Numbered from the stretch's first letter, positions 16,593 through 25,930 are shown. The stretch: DNA of 64,000 bases from Oscillospiraceae bacterium (GCA_022766785.1 JALEOL010000025.1:1-64000); one strand, 5' to 3'. A program made the numbers and translations. Notes: generated from the letters alone by a model not told the origin.

Positions 16593-17630
16593 ATGAACAT
16601 CAAACGCATTCTGCTGAGCGCAGTTATCTCCGTCGGAATGATGATCTCATCTGCCGGCTGCTCCGGTCAGTCAGGCTCCTCCGGGAATGTCGATGTTATC
16701 ACCCTTGCAGACGGTGACAAGATCGCTGTCATAGAGATAAAGGACTATGGCACGATGAAGGCAAAGCTTTTCCCGGATATCGCTCCCGTGGGCGTTGAGA
16801 ACTTCATCAGGCTTGCGGAAAGCGGTTACTACAACGGACTTAAAATACACCGCGTTGTCAAGGATAACGTTATCCAGGGCGGCTCGCTTTACGGAGACGG
16901 CACCGGCGGAGCGGCGGCGTATACCGGCGAGGAGCAGACCGACAACACCGTTACCACATTCCCGATAGAGGTAAACGAGAACGCCCGGAATTTCTACGGC
17001 GCTCTTGGCTATGCAGCGGATCAGTACGGGCAGAACGCGGTGCAGTTCTACATAGTAAACAACAAGACGCCACAGGATATCCGTGCGACTGACGCTTCCA
17101 AAGTACAGTCCCGGTCTGACGAGCTTGCGGCGGAAGCGGAAACAGCCACATGGGAGGCTTCCTCCGGTAAGGCAAAGGCTAACTCATATCAGCAGTCCTA
17201 CTACAGCAATAACGCCTCTATGCTGAACAGCAAGAACGGTCAGGCGGCATTCAAGTACTCAAAGACCGGCGGAGTTTACCAGTACGACGGCGGATATACC
17301 GTTTTCGGACAGGTCATCGAGGGATTTGACGTGCTGGACAAGATCAGCGATGTTACCGTAAAAACAAACGCTCAGGGCGAGAAATCAATGCCGATCGACG
17401 ACATAATCATCTCGTCAGTTACGATAGAGACATTCAAGGTCAGCACTGCCGAAGCAGAAAGCGAGTCCGGCGGTAAGACGAGCAGCAAGCCGCAGAATTC
17501 CTCAGATACTAAGCCAACCGAGGAACAGCCGGTTTCCGCCGAAGCAGCCAAATCTACCTCGGAAGCTGAAAGCAAACCCCAGACCGCTGAAGCCCCTGAT
17601 TCCACGATCGACACTAAAGACGTTGAATAA
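16593..17630 (+). CDS. Cyclophilin-type PPIase lipoprotein
   Basis: A 345-residue lipoprotein with lipobox SSAGC (Cys about residue 23) and one cyclophilin domain (about 40-285). The active-site region IHRVVKDNVIQGGS keeps Arg and Gln, while Val stands where Phe is usual. A Ser/Glu/Ala-rich low-complexity tail (about 288-345) follows. The domain is closely related to the second domain of the preceding gene, which suggests tandem duplication. It ends at a strong terminator. Confidence 0.9.
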   Translation: MNIKRILLSAVISVGMMISSAGCSGQSGSSGNVDVITLADGDKIAVIEIKDYGTMKAKLFPDIAPVGVENFIRLAESGYYNGLKIHRVVKDNVIQGGSLYGDGTGGAAAYTGEEQTDNTVTTFPIEVNENARNFYGALGYAADQYGQNAVQFYIVNNKTPQDIRATDASKVQSRSDELAAEAETATWEASSGKAKANSYQQSYYSNNASMLNSKNGQAAFKYSKTGGVYQYDGGYTVFGQVIEGFDVLDKISDVTVKTNAQGEKSMPIDDIIISSVTIETFKVSTAEAESESGGKTSSKPQNSSDTKPTEEQPVSAEAAKSTSEAESKPQTAEAPDSTIDTKDVE

Positions 17631-17634
17631 CATA

Positions 17635-17670
17635 ATCCCGTCGGAACAGAAAACCGACGGGATATTTTTA
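17635..17670. terminator. Terminator between the cyclophilin gene and sfsA
   Basis: ATCCCGTCGG (17635-17644) pairs with CCGACGGGAT (17654-17663), followed by ATTTTTAT. It serves the plus-strand cyclophilin gene. sfsA ends from the other side at 17668. Confidence 0.88.
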
Positions 17671-18318
17671 TCTCAGTGAAACACTGTCGATCGTGCAGTC
17701 GCATGGAATGAATTCAGTCATCACCCCAGCCGCTGTCGCCCGGGCGTATTCCAGGGCAAAATCCGGGTCTGTTGCGGCATTCGGCTGCACATTCTCAACT
17801 CCCCGGAGCATTATAACAAACGCGATCATCGGGCGGAAACCTGAGGACAGCGACCCGGAAAGCTCCCGGAGGTGCTTTGCGCCGCGTTTCGTTGGAGCGT
17901 CCGGGAATAGACCCGTTCCGTTATCAGCCAGGGTGCAGCCCTTGACCTCCACAAGCCAGCGCTCGCCGTTTTTTTCCGCGTAGAAATCTATCCTGCTGCC
18001 ACCGAAAGAAAATTCCGGCTTTATATGCGTAAAACCCTGTTTCGCCAGCCACTCCCCTGCCAGCTTATTAGGAGCAAGGCTGTCGAGGTTTACCCAGCCG
18101 TATTGCCGAGAATTGACCGCGATAAGGGTGTATTTGGTGCTGCGGCTGGGATCAGTGCTTTTTTGCAGGCTGACTTCACACCCCGGCGAGAGCACATGCG
18201 TGCATCTGCCTGTATTCCTGACATGCGCTCTTTCCGTTTCCCCGTTTACCTCGACCTCAGCGATAAAGCGGTTCAGGCGGCGGATAAAAACGCCTTTTAC
18301 TATATCGCTGTATTGCAT
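17668..18318 (-). CDS. sfsA: SfsA family DNA-binding/nuclease protein
   Basis: A 216-residue SfsA protein. N-terminal OB-like part (FIRRLNRFIAEVEVNGE, HVRNTGR) and a C-terminal PD-(D/E)XK-like domain (RIDFYAEKNGERWLVEVKGC). In E. coli the family was linked to sugar fermentation control, and later work points to nuclease activity; the role here is unclear. Its ATG overlaps the upstream GH31 stop (TGATG), so the pair is co-translated. Confidence 0.9.
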   Translation of the reverse strand: MQYSDIVKGVFIRRLNRFIAEVEVNGETERAHVRNTGRCTHVLSPGCEVSLQKSTDPSRSTKYTLIAVNSRQYGWVNLDSLAPNKLAGEWLAKQGFTHIKPEFSFGGSRIDFYAEKNGERWLVEVKGCTLADNGTGLFPDAPTKRGAKHLRELSGSLSSGFRPMIAFVIMLRGVENVQPNAATDPDFALEYARATAAGVMTEFIPCDCTIDSVSLR

Positions 18319-20408
18319 CAGAAAACCGTCATCTCCGCATTATCACGCACGAATACCGGTATAACGTCAATGGGCGCAGGAACTGTGACGCGCTGCCCTC
18401 CTTTGTAGACGGTGCCTGTGTTCGCGTCCCTCCATACCGTACCCCCGGGGAGATAAACGCTGCGCTCCTTAGCCCCCGGTTCCATGACCGGAGCCACCAG
18501 CAGTGAAGCTCCGAGGGTGTATTCGTCCTCAACGCTCCACGCTTCGTTATCCTCCGGGAACTCATACCACAGCGGCCGCATTACCGGAGCGCCGCAGGCG
18601 GAGCATTCGTCCATTGTCTTTCTCATATACGGGCGAATGTTTTCGCGGACGAACAGGTATTTTTTCAGTATCTCGTAATTATCCTCGCCAAAGCTCCACA
18701 CCTCGTTATCCTGACCGGAGGTGAGCTGACGCACGCCGTTTATGAACTCCTCCTCACGCTCGTACCAGGGTGAACGCTCGCCGTGCATTCTGAACACCGG
18801 ACAGAAGCAGCCCCACGCGAACCACCGCACCAGAAGCTCCCGGAAGCCCTCGTCGCTGATATCTCCCCCCAGAAATCCTCCAATATCCGAAGTCCACCAG
18901 GGAATACCTGCCACGCTCATGGAAAGACCTGCCTGAAGCTGCTCCCTCATTGCACGGAAGCTGGAATGGATATCCCCCGACCAGGTGAGCACGCCGTATT
19001 TCTGGCTGCCTGCCCATGCGCAGCGAACAAGGCTCAGCACGTCCTTTTCCCCTGCTGCTTTCAGACCGTCATAGAAGCCCTTGGCATACATCAGCGGATA
19101 GATGTTCGTACATTGCAGGGCGCTGCCGGCATAGTAGCGGTAATTGTCAAAATCGTATGGCCCGTATTCCGGCTCTGCTTCATCAAGCCAGAAGCAGCGT
19201 ATGCCGATCTTGTAGTAATTCTCGCGGCATTTCTCCCAGACAAATTTCTGCGCCTGGGGATTTGTGGCGTCATAGAAAACCGTGTTGCCCATCCAGGTCA
19301 TGTGCAGCCCGTTTCCACGGTCGGCGGAGACAAGCATTCCCTTGTCTGCCATTTCGCCGAAATTCTCGCTGCGCTCGTCTATGGTGGGCCAGACTGACAC
19401 CACTGTTTCAATTCCCAGATCCTTCAGCTCCTTTACCATAGCTTCAGGATCGGGCCAGTCACGCGGCTCGAATTTGAAATCACCCTGCATAGTCCAGTGG
19501 AAGAAATCCACAACTATGGCGTCCATAGGAAGCCCTCTGCGCTTGTGCTCCCGGGCAACTGCGAGAAGCTCCTCCTGGGTGCGGTAACGCAGCTTGCACT
19601 GCCAGTAGCCCAGACCGTATTCCGGCATTCTGGGCGCTCTGCCTGCGGCTGCTGTGTAATGCTCGGTTATCTCCGCCGGGGTATCTCCAGCGGTTATGAA
19701 ATAGTCAAGGTAACGCGCACTATTTGCGTACCACTCCGTCTTATTCATGCCAAAAGACGCAGTGCCAACCGCAGGATTGTTCCAGAGAAAGCCATAGCCG
19801 CGGCTGGATATGCAGAAAGGAACGCTCGCCTGGGAATTTCTATGGCAAAGCTCCAGCACGCAGCCTTTCTTGTTCAAATGTCTGTCCTGGTACTGACCCA
19901 TTCCGAATATCTTCTCATCATCGAACGCTTCAAAACGCGCAGTGACCTCGTAATCCGTGCCGCCCTGACGTGGCTTCAATTCCCTGCCGGTAATGCGCAG
20001 AGGAACACAGTAACGGTTTATCCGGTTGCGGTCTCTCCAGTATTCCTCTGTGAGCAGCTCTCCGCGCTGGTTATAGAAACTGAGCCTGCCCTCGCAGTCA
20101 AGCCTTACTGTCAGCTTGCCGTTGGTGAGGTAATACTCTCTGCCGGTCTGGTGGTATTTCGCGTATTCCTCTCCCTTGTACCAGGGGTCGGTGGTGTCGA
20201 TCTCCTCGCTGCGGATAGTGCAGGCATGTGATACGGTCTCGGTCAGCGCACTGTAATACGGTGAGCCGCTCAGCCTTTCGCATTCAGGTATTTCCGAAAG
20301 CTCAGGGTACATGCGTACTCTTACCGAGCTTTCACCCCACGGCTCAACGATAAGCCGCGCTCTGCCTGTGGATACTGTCAGTCTGCTGTTTTCGGTGTTT
20401 ACTGTCAT
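18318..20408 (-). CDS. Glycoside hydrolase family 31 (alpha-glucosidase/alpha-xylosidase-like)
   Basis: A 696-residue GH31 enzyme. After an N-terminal beta-sandwich (about 1-230) the TIM barrel carries WLDEAEPEYG, whose Asp is the likely nucleophile, and WSGDIHSSF, whose Asp is the likely acid/base. A C-terminal beta domain ends the protein. No signal peptide is visible, so it is probably cytoplasmic and acts on imported oligosaccharides. The exact specificity (alpha-glucoside or alpha-xyloside) cannot be read from sequence. Confidence 0.92.
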   Translation of the reverse strand: MTVNTENSRLTVSTGRARLIVEPWGESSVRVRMYPELSEIPECERLSGSPYYSALTETVSHACTIRSEEIDTTDPWYKGEEYAKYHQTGREYYLTNGKLTVRLDCEGRLSFYNQRGELLTEEYWRDRNRINRYCVPLRITGRELKPRQGGTDYEVTARFEAFDDEKIFGMGQYQDRHLNKKGCVLELCHRNSQASVPFCISSRGYGFLWNNPAVGTASFGMNKTEWYANSARYLDYFITAGDTPAEITEHYTAAAGRAPRMPEYGLGYWQCKLRYRTQEELLAVAREHKRRGLPMDAIVVDFFHWTMQGDFKFEPRDWPDPEAMVKELKDLGIETVVSVWPTIDERSENFGEMADKGMLVSADRGNGLHMTWMGNTVFYDATNPQAQKFVWEKCRENYYKIGIRCFWLDEAEPEYGPYDFDNYRYYAGSALQCTNIYPLMYAKGFYDGLKAAGEKDVLSLVRCAWAGSQKYGVLTWSGDIHSSFRAMREQLQAGLSMSVAGIPWWTSDIGGFLGGDISDEGFRELLVRWFAWGCFCPVFRMHGERSPWYEREEEFINGVRQLTSGQDNEVWSFGEDNYEILKKYLFVRENIRPYMRKTMDECSACGAPVMRPLWYEFPEDNEAWSVEDEYTLGASLLVAPVMEPGAKERSVYLPGGTVWRDANTGTVYKGGQRVTVPAPIDVIPVFVRDNAEMTVF

Positions 20409-20446
20409 GGCGGTGTTCCTTTCAGTTTTCTCTGAATTCTATAATA

Positions 20447-20475
20447 AGTATATATTATTAAGGAGATAATGTCAA
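20447..20475 (-). promoter_or_regulatory. sigma-A promoter of the GH31-sfsA operon
   Basis: Minus strand TTGACA (20475-20470), 17-base spacer, TATACT (20452-20447). Confidence 0.8.
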
Positions 20476-20582
20476 GGGGGATATTGAGACAGGATATATG
20501 AAAAATCACTGCACGGGCGTAAATTATATTCGGTTTCTCCGCCCATATGCCAGTGCATACTATGGAAAATTAAAACAAAAAT

Positions 20583-20616
20583 CACCCCGAACAGTGAAAA
20601 GTTCCGGGGTGTTTTT
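20583..20616. terminator. Intrinsic terminator between tRNA-Leu and GH31
   Basis: CACCCCG-AAC pairs with GTTCCGGGGTG (one bulged base), with T-rich tails on both sides. On the minus strand it is the third terminator-like hairpin after tRNA-Leu. Confidence 0.75.
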
Positions 20617-20626
20617 CACTCGAAAA

Positions 20627-20764
20627 GAAAAGTGCCCCAACGCGCGTAATGTGTGTCGAGGCACTCGATATGTCGTCTATGATATTCGAAAAAGAAATTT
20701 ACGCGGGAGAAAACCTGAAAAGGAAAAGTGCCCCAACGCGCGATTTGCGTGTCGAGGCACTCGA
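20627..20764 (-). repeat. Tandemly duplicated terminator-like hairpin after tRNA-Leu
   Basis: Two 42-base near-copies (20723-20764 and 20627-20668) differ only in the 8-base loop region. On the minus strand each folds with AGTGCC against GGCACT, extended by about five pairs with wobbles, and each is followed by TTTTC tails. The copy pitch is 96 bases, close to a tRNA length. The 54 bases between them hold no tRNA that I can see. Confidence 0.7.
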
Positions 20765-20766
20765 CC

Positions 20767-20853
20767 TGGTGCCGCTGACCGGACTTGAACCGGTATGGCA
20801 TTGCTGCCGAGGGATTTTAAGTCCCTTGTGTCTGCCGATTTCACCACAGCGGC
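20767..20853 (-). tRNA. tRNA-Leu (anticodon TAA)
   Basis: An 87-base class II tRNA with encoded CCA. Acceptor GCCGCTG pairs with CAGCGGC; the anticodon loop CTTAAAA gives TAA; a long variable arm is present; the T arm is CCGGTTCAAGTCCGG. Confidence 0.97.
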
Positions 20854-20868
20854 ATTATGACGTTATTT

Positions 20869-20897
20869 ATTTTATCACAAACCGAACGATTTGTCAA
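20869..20897 (-). promoter_or_regulatory. Promoter of tRNA-Leu
   Basis: Minus strand TTGACA (20897-20892), 17-base spacer, TAAAAT (20874-20869). The start TTGACAAATCG is identical to that of the tRNA-Ser promoter at 54747. Confidence 0.8.
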
Positions 20898-20982
20898 GTA
20901 CTGCGACCAGATTTTTTTCCTGAAAAAGCAAGGAATAATCCATTGTACTCCGCAAAAAATAGTACCATAAAGGAGATGTAAC

Positions 20983-21963
20983 ATGGAAAAGATCGCATTT
21001 TTTGACGCAAAGCCATACGACCGGGTATGGTTCGACAAGCTGAACCGTGACTTTGAGATACGTTACTTTGAAAGCAAGCTGCGCCCGGAATCCGTGCAGC
21101 TGGCGGAGGGCTGCCGGGCGGTATGCGCATTTGTGAACGACGACATCGGGAGCGCAACGGTAAACTCCCTGGCAAAGCTCGGCGTCGAGATCATCGCGAT
21201 GCGCTGCGCCGGGTATAACAACGTCTCACTGGAAGCGGCTTCCGGTAAGATGAAGGTGGTAAGAGTGCCGGCATATTCTCCGTATTCAGTCGCGGAGCAC
21301 GCCATGGGTATGATCCTGATGCTCAACAGAAAGCTGCACAAGGCGTATATCCGCACCCGTGACTTCAATTTCAGCCTTAACGGGCTGGTGGGGTTTGACA
21401 TGCACGGAAAGACCGCCGGGGTGATCGGTACAGGAAAGATCGGCAGGGCGTTCATCGACATTTGCCGCGGCTTTGGAATGAACGTCATCGCAAACGACCC
21501 CTACCCCGATACCGGAAGCGGAATAAACTATGTCACCAGCGAGGAGCTGTTCCGGCAGTCTGATATAATTTCGCTGCACTGCCCTCTGACGAATGACACT
21601 CACCATATCATCAACGAAAGATCGCTTTCATTGATGAAGCCGGAGTCGCTGCTTGTGAACACCTCACGCGGCAGCCTTATTGACAGCGAAGCGCTGCTTG
21701 CCGCGCTCAACGAAAAGCGGATCGGAGGAGCCGCACTGGATGTCTATGAGGAAGAGACCGACCTGTTCTACAATGACAATTCCACAAAGATAGTGACCGA
21801 CGAGGTGCTCTCCCTGCTGGTCTCCAGACCCAATGTGCTTATCACCTCCCACCAGGCGTATCTAACCCGGGAAGCGCTGCAAAGCATTGCCGCGACTACA
21901 CTGGAAAGCCTGGGCGACTTCTTCTCGGGAAAGCCGCTGAAATACGAGATAAAAAGGAGCTGA
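20983..21963 (+). CDS. D-2-hydroxyacid dehydrogenase (D-lactate dehydrogenase-like)
   Basis: A 326-residue NAD-dependent D-isomer 2-hydroxyacid dehydrogenase. Rossmann motif GVIGTGKIGRAF (about 149-160), NTSRGSLID, the catalytic Arg region, and His in TSHQAYLTREAL. It most resembles the LdhA type, which reduces pyruvate to D-lactate; hydroxyisocaproate or other substrates are possible. GGAGATG precedes ATG 20983. It is followed after 4 bases by pdaA and probably co-transcribed with it. Confidence 0.9.
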   Translation: MEKIAFFDAKPYDRVWFDKLNRDFEIRYFESKLRPESVQLAEGCRAVCAFVNDDIGSATVNSLAKLGVEIIAMRCAGYNNVSLEAASGKMKVVRVPAYSPYSVAEHAMGMILMLNRKLHKAYIRTRDFNFSLNGLVGFDMHGKTAGVIGTGKIGRAFIDICRGFGMNVIANDPYPDTGSGINYVTSEELFRQSDIISLHCPLTNDTHHIINERSLSLMKPESLLVNTSRGSLIDSEALLAALNEKRIGGAALDVYEEETDLFYNDNSTKIVTDEVLSLLVSRPNVLITSHQAYLTREALQSIAATTLESLGDFFSGKPLKYEIKRS

Positions 21964-21967
21964 GAGC

Positions 21968-22723
21968 ATGAACGAGATGATCTCCGCCCTTCTGGCAGCG
22001 GCTGTGTCCCTATCCGTATCGGAATACTCGCGTTTTGAGAATATCGACAACACAAAAGTCGCATACGGAATGGGCGTTGACACAGACAGCCTGAACCGTC
22101 CCCTCGGCGCAGTCCAGGCTCAGGAGCAGTACGGCGATAAGGGCGGACTGTTTATCGGTGACAGCAGCAGACAGCAGCTCTGGCTGACATTTGACGAGGG
22201 TTATGAAAACGGCTGCACCGCCGGTATTCTAGACACATTAAAGGAAAAGAACGTCAGAGCAGTATTCTTTGTGACCTACGACTACTGCGAAAGAAACCCG
22301 GAGCTTGTGAAACGCATGATAGCCGAGGGTCACACCGTCGGAAACCATACCTGGAGCCATCCCTCACTGCCGGAATGCTCCCCGGACGAGCTGTATTCGG
22401 AGTTGAAACTGCTTCACGATTACGTCCTGGAGAAATTCGACTATGAGATGTACGTCATGCGGCCCCCTATGGGGGAGTTCTCACAGAGGGTACTCGCCTG
22501 CGCAAAGGAACTGGGATATACCACCGTTCTGTGGAGCTTTGCGTATCCGGACTGGGACGTGAATGCTCAGCCCGACCCGGAACAGGCTTTCAGCAAGATC
22601 ACTTCAAAGACGCATAACGGGGCAATTTATCTGCTTCATGCAGTGTCCGAGACCAACGCTTCGATACTCGGAAGAGTGATCGACTACTGGCAGGACAACG
22701 GATTTGTTATTACACCGATGTGA
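21968..22723 (+). CDS. pdaA: Polysaccharide deacetylase, PdaA-like (delta-lactam biosynthesis)
   Basis: A 251-residue NodB-fold deacetylase. The first 17 residues are hydrophobic (signal or anchor). Catalytic motifs: TFDEGYENGCT (Asp base and metal Asp position), NHTWSHPSLP (metal His residues) and MRPPMGEFS. DEGYENG and NHTWSHPSLP match PdaA, which removes acetyl from N-acetylmuramic acid during cortex muramic-lactam formation, suggesting a sporulation role. It ends at a bidirectional terminator. Confidence 0.9.
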   Translation: MNEMISALLAAAVSLSVSEYSRFENIDNTKVAYGMGVDTDSLNRPLGAVQAQEQYGDKGGLFIGDSSRQQLWLTFDEGYENGCTAGILDTLKEKNVRAVFFVTYDYCERNPELVKRMIAEGHTVGNHTWSHPSLPECSPDELYSELKLLHDYVLEKFDYEMYVMRPPMGEFSQRVLACAKELGYTTVLWSFAYPDWDVNAQPDPEQAFSKITSKTHNGAIYLLHAVSETNASILGRVIDYWQDNGFVITPM

Positions 22724-22727
22724 AATA

Positions 22728-22752
22728 ACGGGCGGAATTATTCTCCGCCCGT
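22728..22752. terminator. Bidirectional terminator between pdaA and the BtuF-like gene
   Basis: ACGGGCGGA (22728-22736) pairs with TCCGCCCGT (22744-22752) between convergent genes. T content after the stem is moderate on both sides. Confidence 0.75.
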
Positions 22753-22756
22753 AAGT

Positions 22757-23662
22757 TTATTCTGTCAGTTCTGAATTACCAGAAAGCTGTTCTTTGATCG
22801 CCGAAAATACCTCGGTCAGCCGGGCAGAGGGTCTTTCAAATCTCTCCGCCGGGACGAACAGCAGCTTTGCGCCGCCGGACAGCATTCCAGAAAACGGCTC
22901 TACTGCGGCAATGTCGCTCTCTGTAAGAGTATCTGCTGCAATAATGTACTGAGGTATCTCAGCAGTTTCCTCCGGCAATGCATAGCCGTCGCCGGTGAAA
23001 ATGTTCTTGCCGCTAAGCGACAGCACCGCGCTCTCAAAAGTGCCTGCGCCAGCCGCAGAGAGCTTCGGCGTTACATAAACAAAGCTGCCGAGATCAATGC
23101 CCTCCGCCGCAGAACTGAGCGATTTTTCCGCACTTTCCGCCGCTGCACTGCCGGCTTCCTTTCCCTCGAACACTGTGACGATCGTACCGTAAAGCTCTCC
23201 GTAGCCGCTCGCGCTGTCCGGAGAGGAAAGCGTCACAACGGTTATCCCGGCGTTTTCCAGGGCGTAGTATTCTCTTTCCGCAAGCGGAGTAAGCGTGAAC
23301 AGAATATCCGGAGCAAGCCCCGTCAGCTTGTCGATATCCGGATTTTCGCAGCTGCCGGCTGTGACATTGCAGACGTTTTCCGGGTAATCACAGTAACGGC
23401 TGACAGCGCACAATCTGTCACCAAAGCCCAGCTCCGACAGTATTTCAGTCACCGCAGGCGAAAGGCTGGCAACGCTCTCCGGTTGTCTTTCTATAACAGT
23501 ACCGTCCTCCAGCTGTAGTGGAAACGCAGAGTCCTGCGCCTCTACCGACAGCGTGCTGTCAACGATTATCTCCGACGGTACGGAAGAACTGTCCTCTCCG
23601 CCGCAGCCTGTAAGCAGCGCCGCCGAAACGATCATGCTGATCGCAGCAAATATCTTTCTCAT
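22757..23662 (-). CDS. BtuF/TroA-like substrate-binding lipoprotein
   Basis: A 301-residue lipoprotein: MRKIFA start, hydrophobic core, lipobox LLTGC. The rest is a helical-backbone receptor typical of cobalamin or iron-siderophore binding (RQPESVASLSPAVTEILSEL, YPENVCNVTAGSCENPDIDKL). ATG 23662 is preferred over an upstream TTG. No permease or ATPase of a B12/iron importer lies nearby, so the partners are elsewhere or this is an orphan. It starts right after the DUF815 gene. Confidence 0.85.
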   Translation of the reverse strand: MRKIFAAISMIVSAALLTGCGGEDSSSVPSEIIVDSTLSVEAQDSAFPLQLEDGTVIERQPESVASLSPAVTEILSELGFGDRLCAVSRYCDYPENVCNVTAGSCENPDIDKLTGLAPDILFTLTPLAEREYYALENAGITVVTLSSPDSASGYGELYGTIVTVFEGKEAGSAAAESAEKSLSSAAEGIDLGSFVYVTPKLSAAGAGTFESAVLSLSGKNIFTGDGYALPEETAEIPQYIIAADTLTESDIAAVEPFSGMLSGGAKLLFVPAERFERPSARLTEVFSAIKEQLSGNSELTE

Positions 23663-23663
23663 A

Positions 23664-24872
23664 TCAGTAATCCAATCCAAGCTCTATTCTTGAGCAGAGC
23701 CAGTCCACGAACTGCCGCGCGATCCTCGGGGAACGACCTCCCCTCTTCAGCGCGAAACGCTCCGCAGCCTGGGTAAGCTCGCCGTCGTCAATATCGATCT
23801 CTCTGTCCTCAGCCAGCTTCCTCACGATGTCGAAGAATACCTCGCGGTTGGGCTGAGTGAACGTGATGAACAGCCCGAAACGATCCGCCAGGGACATGCT
23901 TTCGTCCACTGCGTCGCTCCTGCCGATATCGTCCACAGACCTGTCCCCTCTGGTCTCCTTGATCAGCTTGCGGCGGTTGGTGGTGGAATAGATCAGAACG
24001 TTATCCGGACGGGCTGTCAGGCTTCCGTCCAGGGTCGCTTTAAGTACGCCGAAACGCTCATCGTCCTCTGTGAACGTCAGGTCGTCTATAGTAACGATAA
24101 AATGCAGCGGAATATCTTTCAGCATTCCGAAAAGCTCCGGGAGCCCGTTTATCTCGGATTTCGGCAGCTCCACCATGCGAAGCTCCTCGTACTCGTTAAG
24201 TATAGCCTTTATCGTGGAGGATTTACCGCAGCCGCGGTCGCCGTAGAGCAGGACGTTCTGCGCAGGCAGTCCGTTGAGGAAAGCCAGCGTGTTTTCTATC
24301 ACCTGATTTCGCTGAAGCTCGTAATTCTTCAGGTCTGTCAGGCGGATAGGATCAACGTTGTCAACAGGCACCAGCCTGCCGCCCTTGAACGTGAACGCCT
24401 TGTATTTTGCAAACTCGCCCGTACCGTATTTCTGGGCGCGCTTCAGCAGGCGGTCGGCGGTCAGCGTGAACTTTCCACTGTCGAAATCCGGCAGAGCGCT
24501 GTAATCCGCGGTAGCGTCCGGGAGAGCGGCGAGGGCTTTCTTCACAGCCTGGGAGGTGTATTCCTTCACGACCTTTTTTATAAGCGCGATATCGTAGGAA
24601 AGAGCCTTGTTGCGCTGCTCGGAAGGCTCCTTCACGGCTTTCGCGAACAACGGCGATTTAGAGTAAAGCACCGCGTCGGTGAGGTATTCCCCGAGGGACT
24701 GCCCGGTCATGAGCAGTTCAGAGCAGATATTCGCGTATCCCTTGAGCCGCTGTTCCTCGGACAGGTTTTGATCAAGCCAACAGATTCCGTCGGCGAACAG
24801 CTTGTTATTTTCAGTTATCTCCTGAAAAACCAGCAGCGGCGGTATTTTTTCTTCACATATCTTCATTGTCAT
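23664..24872 (-). CDS. DUF815-type AAA ATPase
   Basis: A 402-residue protein. N-terminal helical part (about 1-190), then an AAA domain with Walker A YGDRGCGKSST (about 210-220), a Walker B-like segment HFIVTIDDLTFTEDD, and sensor features STTNRRKLI. These match the DUF815 family, whose cellular role is not established. It overlaps dusB by 20 bases and is followed by the BtuF-like gene. GGAGAG lies before ATG 24872; the ATG at 24866 is also possible. Confidence 0.88.
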   Translation of the reverse strand: MTMKICEEKIPPLLVFQEITENNKLFADGICWLDQNLSEEQRLKGYANICSELLMTGQSLGEYLTDAVLYSKSPLFAKAVKEPSEQRNKALSYDIALIKKVVKEYTSQAVKKALAALPDATADYSALPDFDSGKFTLTADRLLKRAQKYGTGEFAKYKAFTFKGGRLVPVDNVDPIRLTDLKNYELQRNQVIENTLAFLNGLPAQNVLLYGDRGCGKSSTIKAILNEYEELRMVELPKSEINGLPELFGMLKDIPLHFIVTIDDLTFTEDDERFGVLKATLDGSLTARPDNVLIYSTTNRRKLIKETRGDRSVDDIGRSDAVDESMSLADRFGLFITFTQPNREVFFDIVRKLAEDREIDIDDGELTQAAERFALKRGGRSPRIARQFVDWLCSRIELGLDY

Positions 24873-25848
24873 TCTCTCCTTGTTCTGTCTTTATTTTCTC
24901 TATAAGGCGCTCGAGCTGGTCGAGCGTAGTTAGCTCACTGCAAAGGTCACGGAAATGCGCTGCGCCCCTCATGCCTTTAAGATACCACGAGGCAGGACGG
25001 CGCGCTTCTTTCATTCCCACCCTTTCGCCCTTATCCTCAACTATCAGCCGGATATGGCGGCGCATTACTTCAAGACGCTGCTCCGGCGTGGGGTCGCTTT
25101 CATAGCTTCCGCTGGTCAGATAATCCTTTATCTGACGGAACAGCCACGGTCTGCCATAGCTGCCGCGCCCCACCATAACAAGATCGCAGCCGGTGTACTC
25201 ATACATCGCGCGGCAAAGCTCCGGGGTCGTCACGTCGCCGTTACCGATAACCGGGATATCAACTGACTGCTTGACCGCGCGGATAACGTCCCAGTCAGCC
25301 TTGCCAGAATAAAGCTGGGTCTTGGTCCTGCCGTGGACTGCTACCGCCGCAGCGCCGTTTTCCTGGGCGATCTGCGCAAGTTCAACGGCGTTGACGCTGC
25401 TTTCGTCCCAGCCGGCGCGTATCTTGACTGTGACCGGGACATGCGCCGCTTCCACCGCCGCACGAACTACTTCGCCGAAAAGCTCCGGCGTTTTCATCAA
25501 AGCGCTGCCTGCGCCACCGGAAACGATCTTCGGCATAGGGCAGCCGGAATTTATGTCGATGATGTCCGGGCTGAACTGCTCCGCGATCCTCACCGCTCCG
25601 GTCACGAACTCAGGCTCTGAGCCGAAAAGCTGTACCGCCATAGGGCGCTCCCCGGAGGTTACGGACAGAAGCTCGGCGGTCTTGCGGTCGTTGTAGCACA
25701 GACCCTTGCAGCTCGCCATTTCGCCGACGACATAGGCAGCGCCGTATTCTTTTGCCATAATTCGGTAGGCGCGGTCTGCAACGCTCGCCATAGGTGCCAG
25801 CGCGGCGGTTTTTTCTATCTTAACGCCGCCGATTTCGATATATTCCAT
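24853..25848 (-). CDS. dusB: tRNA-dihydrouridine synthase
   Basis: A 331-residue FMN-dependent enzyme reducing uridines in the tRNA D-loop. TIM barrel with the catalytic Cys in DINSGCPMPKI, then VKIRAGWDE, AVHGRTKTQLYSG and PVIGNGDVTT. The start has no strong site; the promoter lies at 25895-25923. First gene of dusB-DUF815-BtuF-like. Confidence 0.94.
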   Translation of the reverse strand: MEYIEIGGVKIEKTAALAPMASVADRAYRIMAKEYGAAYVVGEMASCKGLCYNDRKTAELLSVTSGERPMAVQLFGSEPEFVTGAVRIAEQFSPDIIDINSGCPMPKIVSGGAGSALMKTPELFGEVVRAAVEAAHVPVTVKIRAGWDESSVNAVELAQIAQENGAAAVAVHGRTKTQLYSGKADWDVIRAVKQSVDIPVIGNGDVTTPELCRAMYEYTGCDLVMVGRGSYGRPWLFRQIKDYLTSGSYESDPTPEQRLEVMRRHIRLIVEDKGERVGMKEARRPASWYLKGMRGAAHFRDLCSELTTLDQLERLIEKIKTEQGENDNEDM

Positions 25849-25894
25849 CAGCTATCCTCTCATTTTGAGTTATTTCATCAGAATTTCAACCTAT

Positions 25895-25923
25895 ATTGTA
25901 TCACATTTTTGAAAACAGTTCAA
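25895..25923 (-). promoter_or_regulatory. Promoter of the dusB operon
   Basis: Minus strand TTGAAC (25923-25918), 17-base spacer, TACAAT (25900-25895). It is divergent from the promoter at 25931. Confidence 0.7.
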
Positions 25924-25930
25924 GTTCTTC

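Noticed and set aside
20616..20981. Short frames over the tRNA-Leu region with repeated CPNA...CRGT peptides
   Set aside because: The peptide repeats are only the translation of the duplicated terminator hairpin, and the frames cross the tRNA gene.
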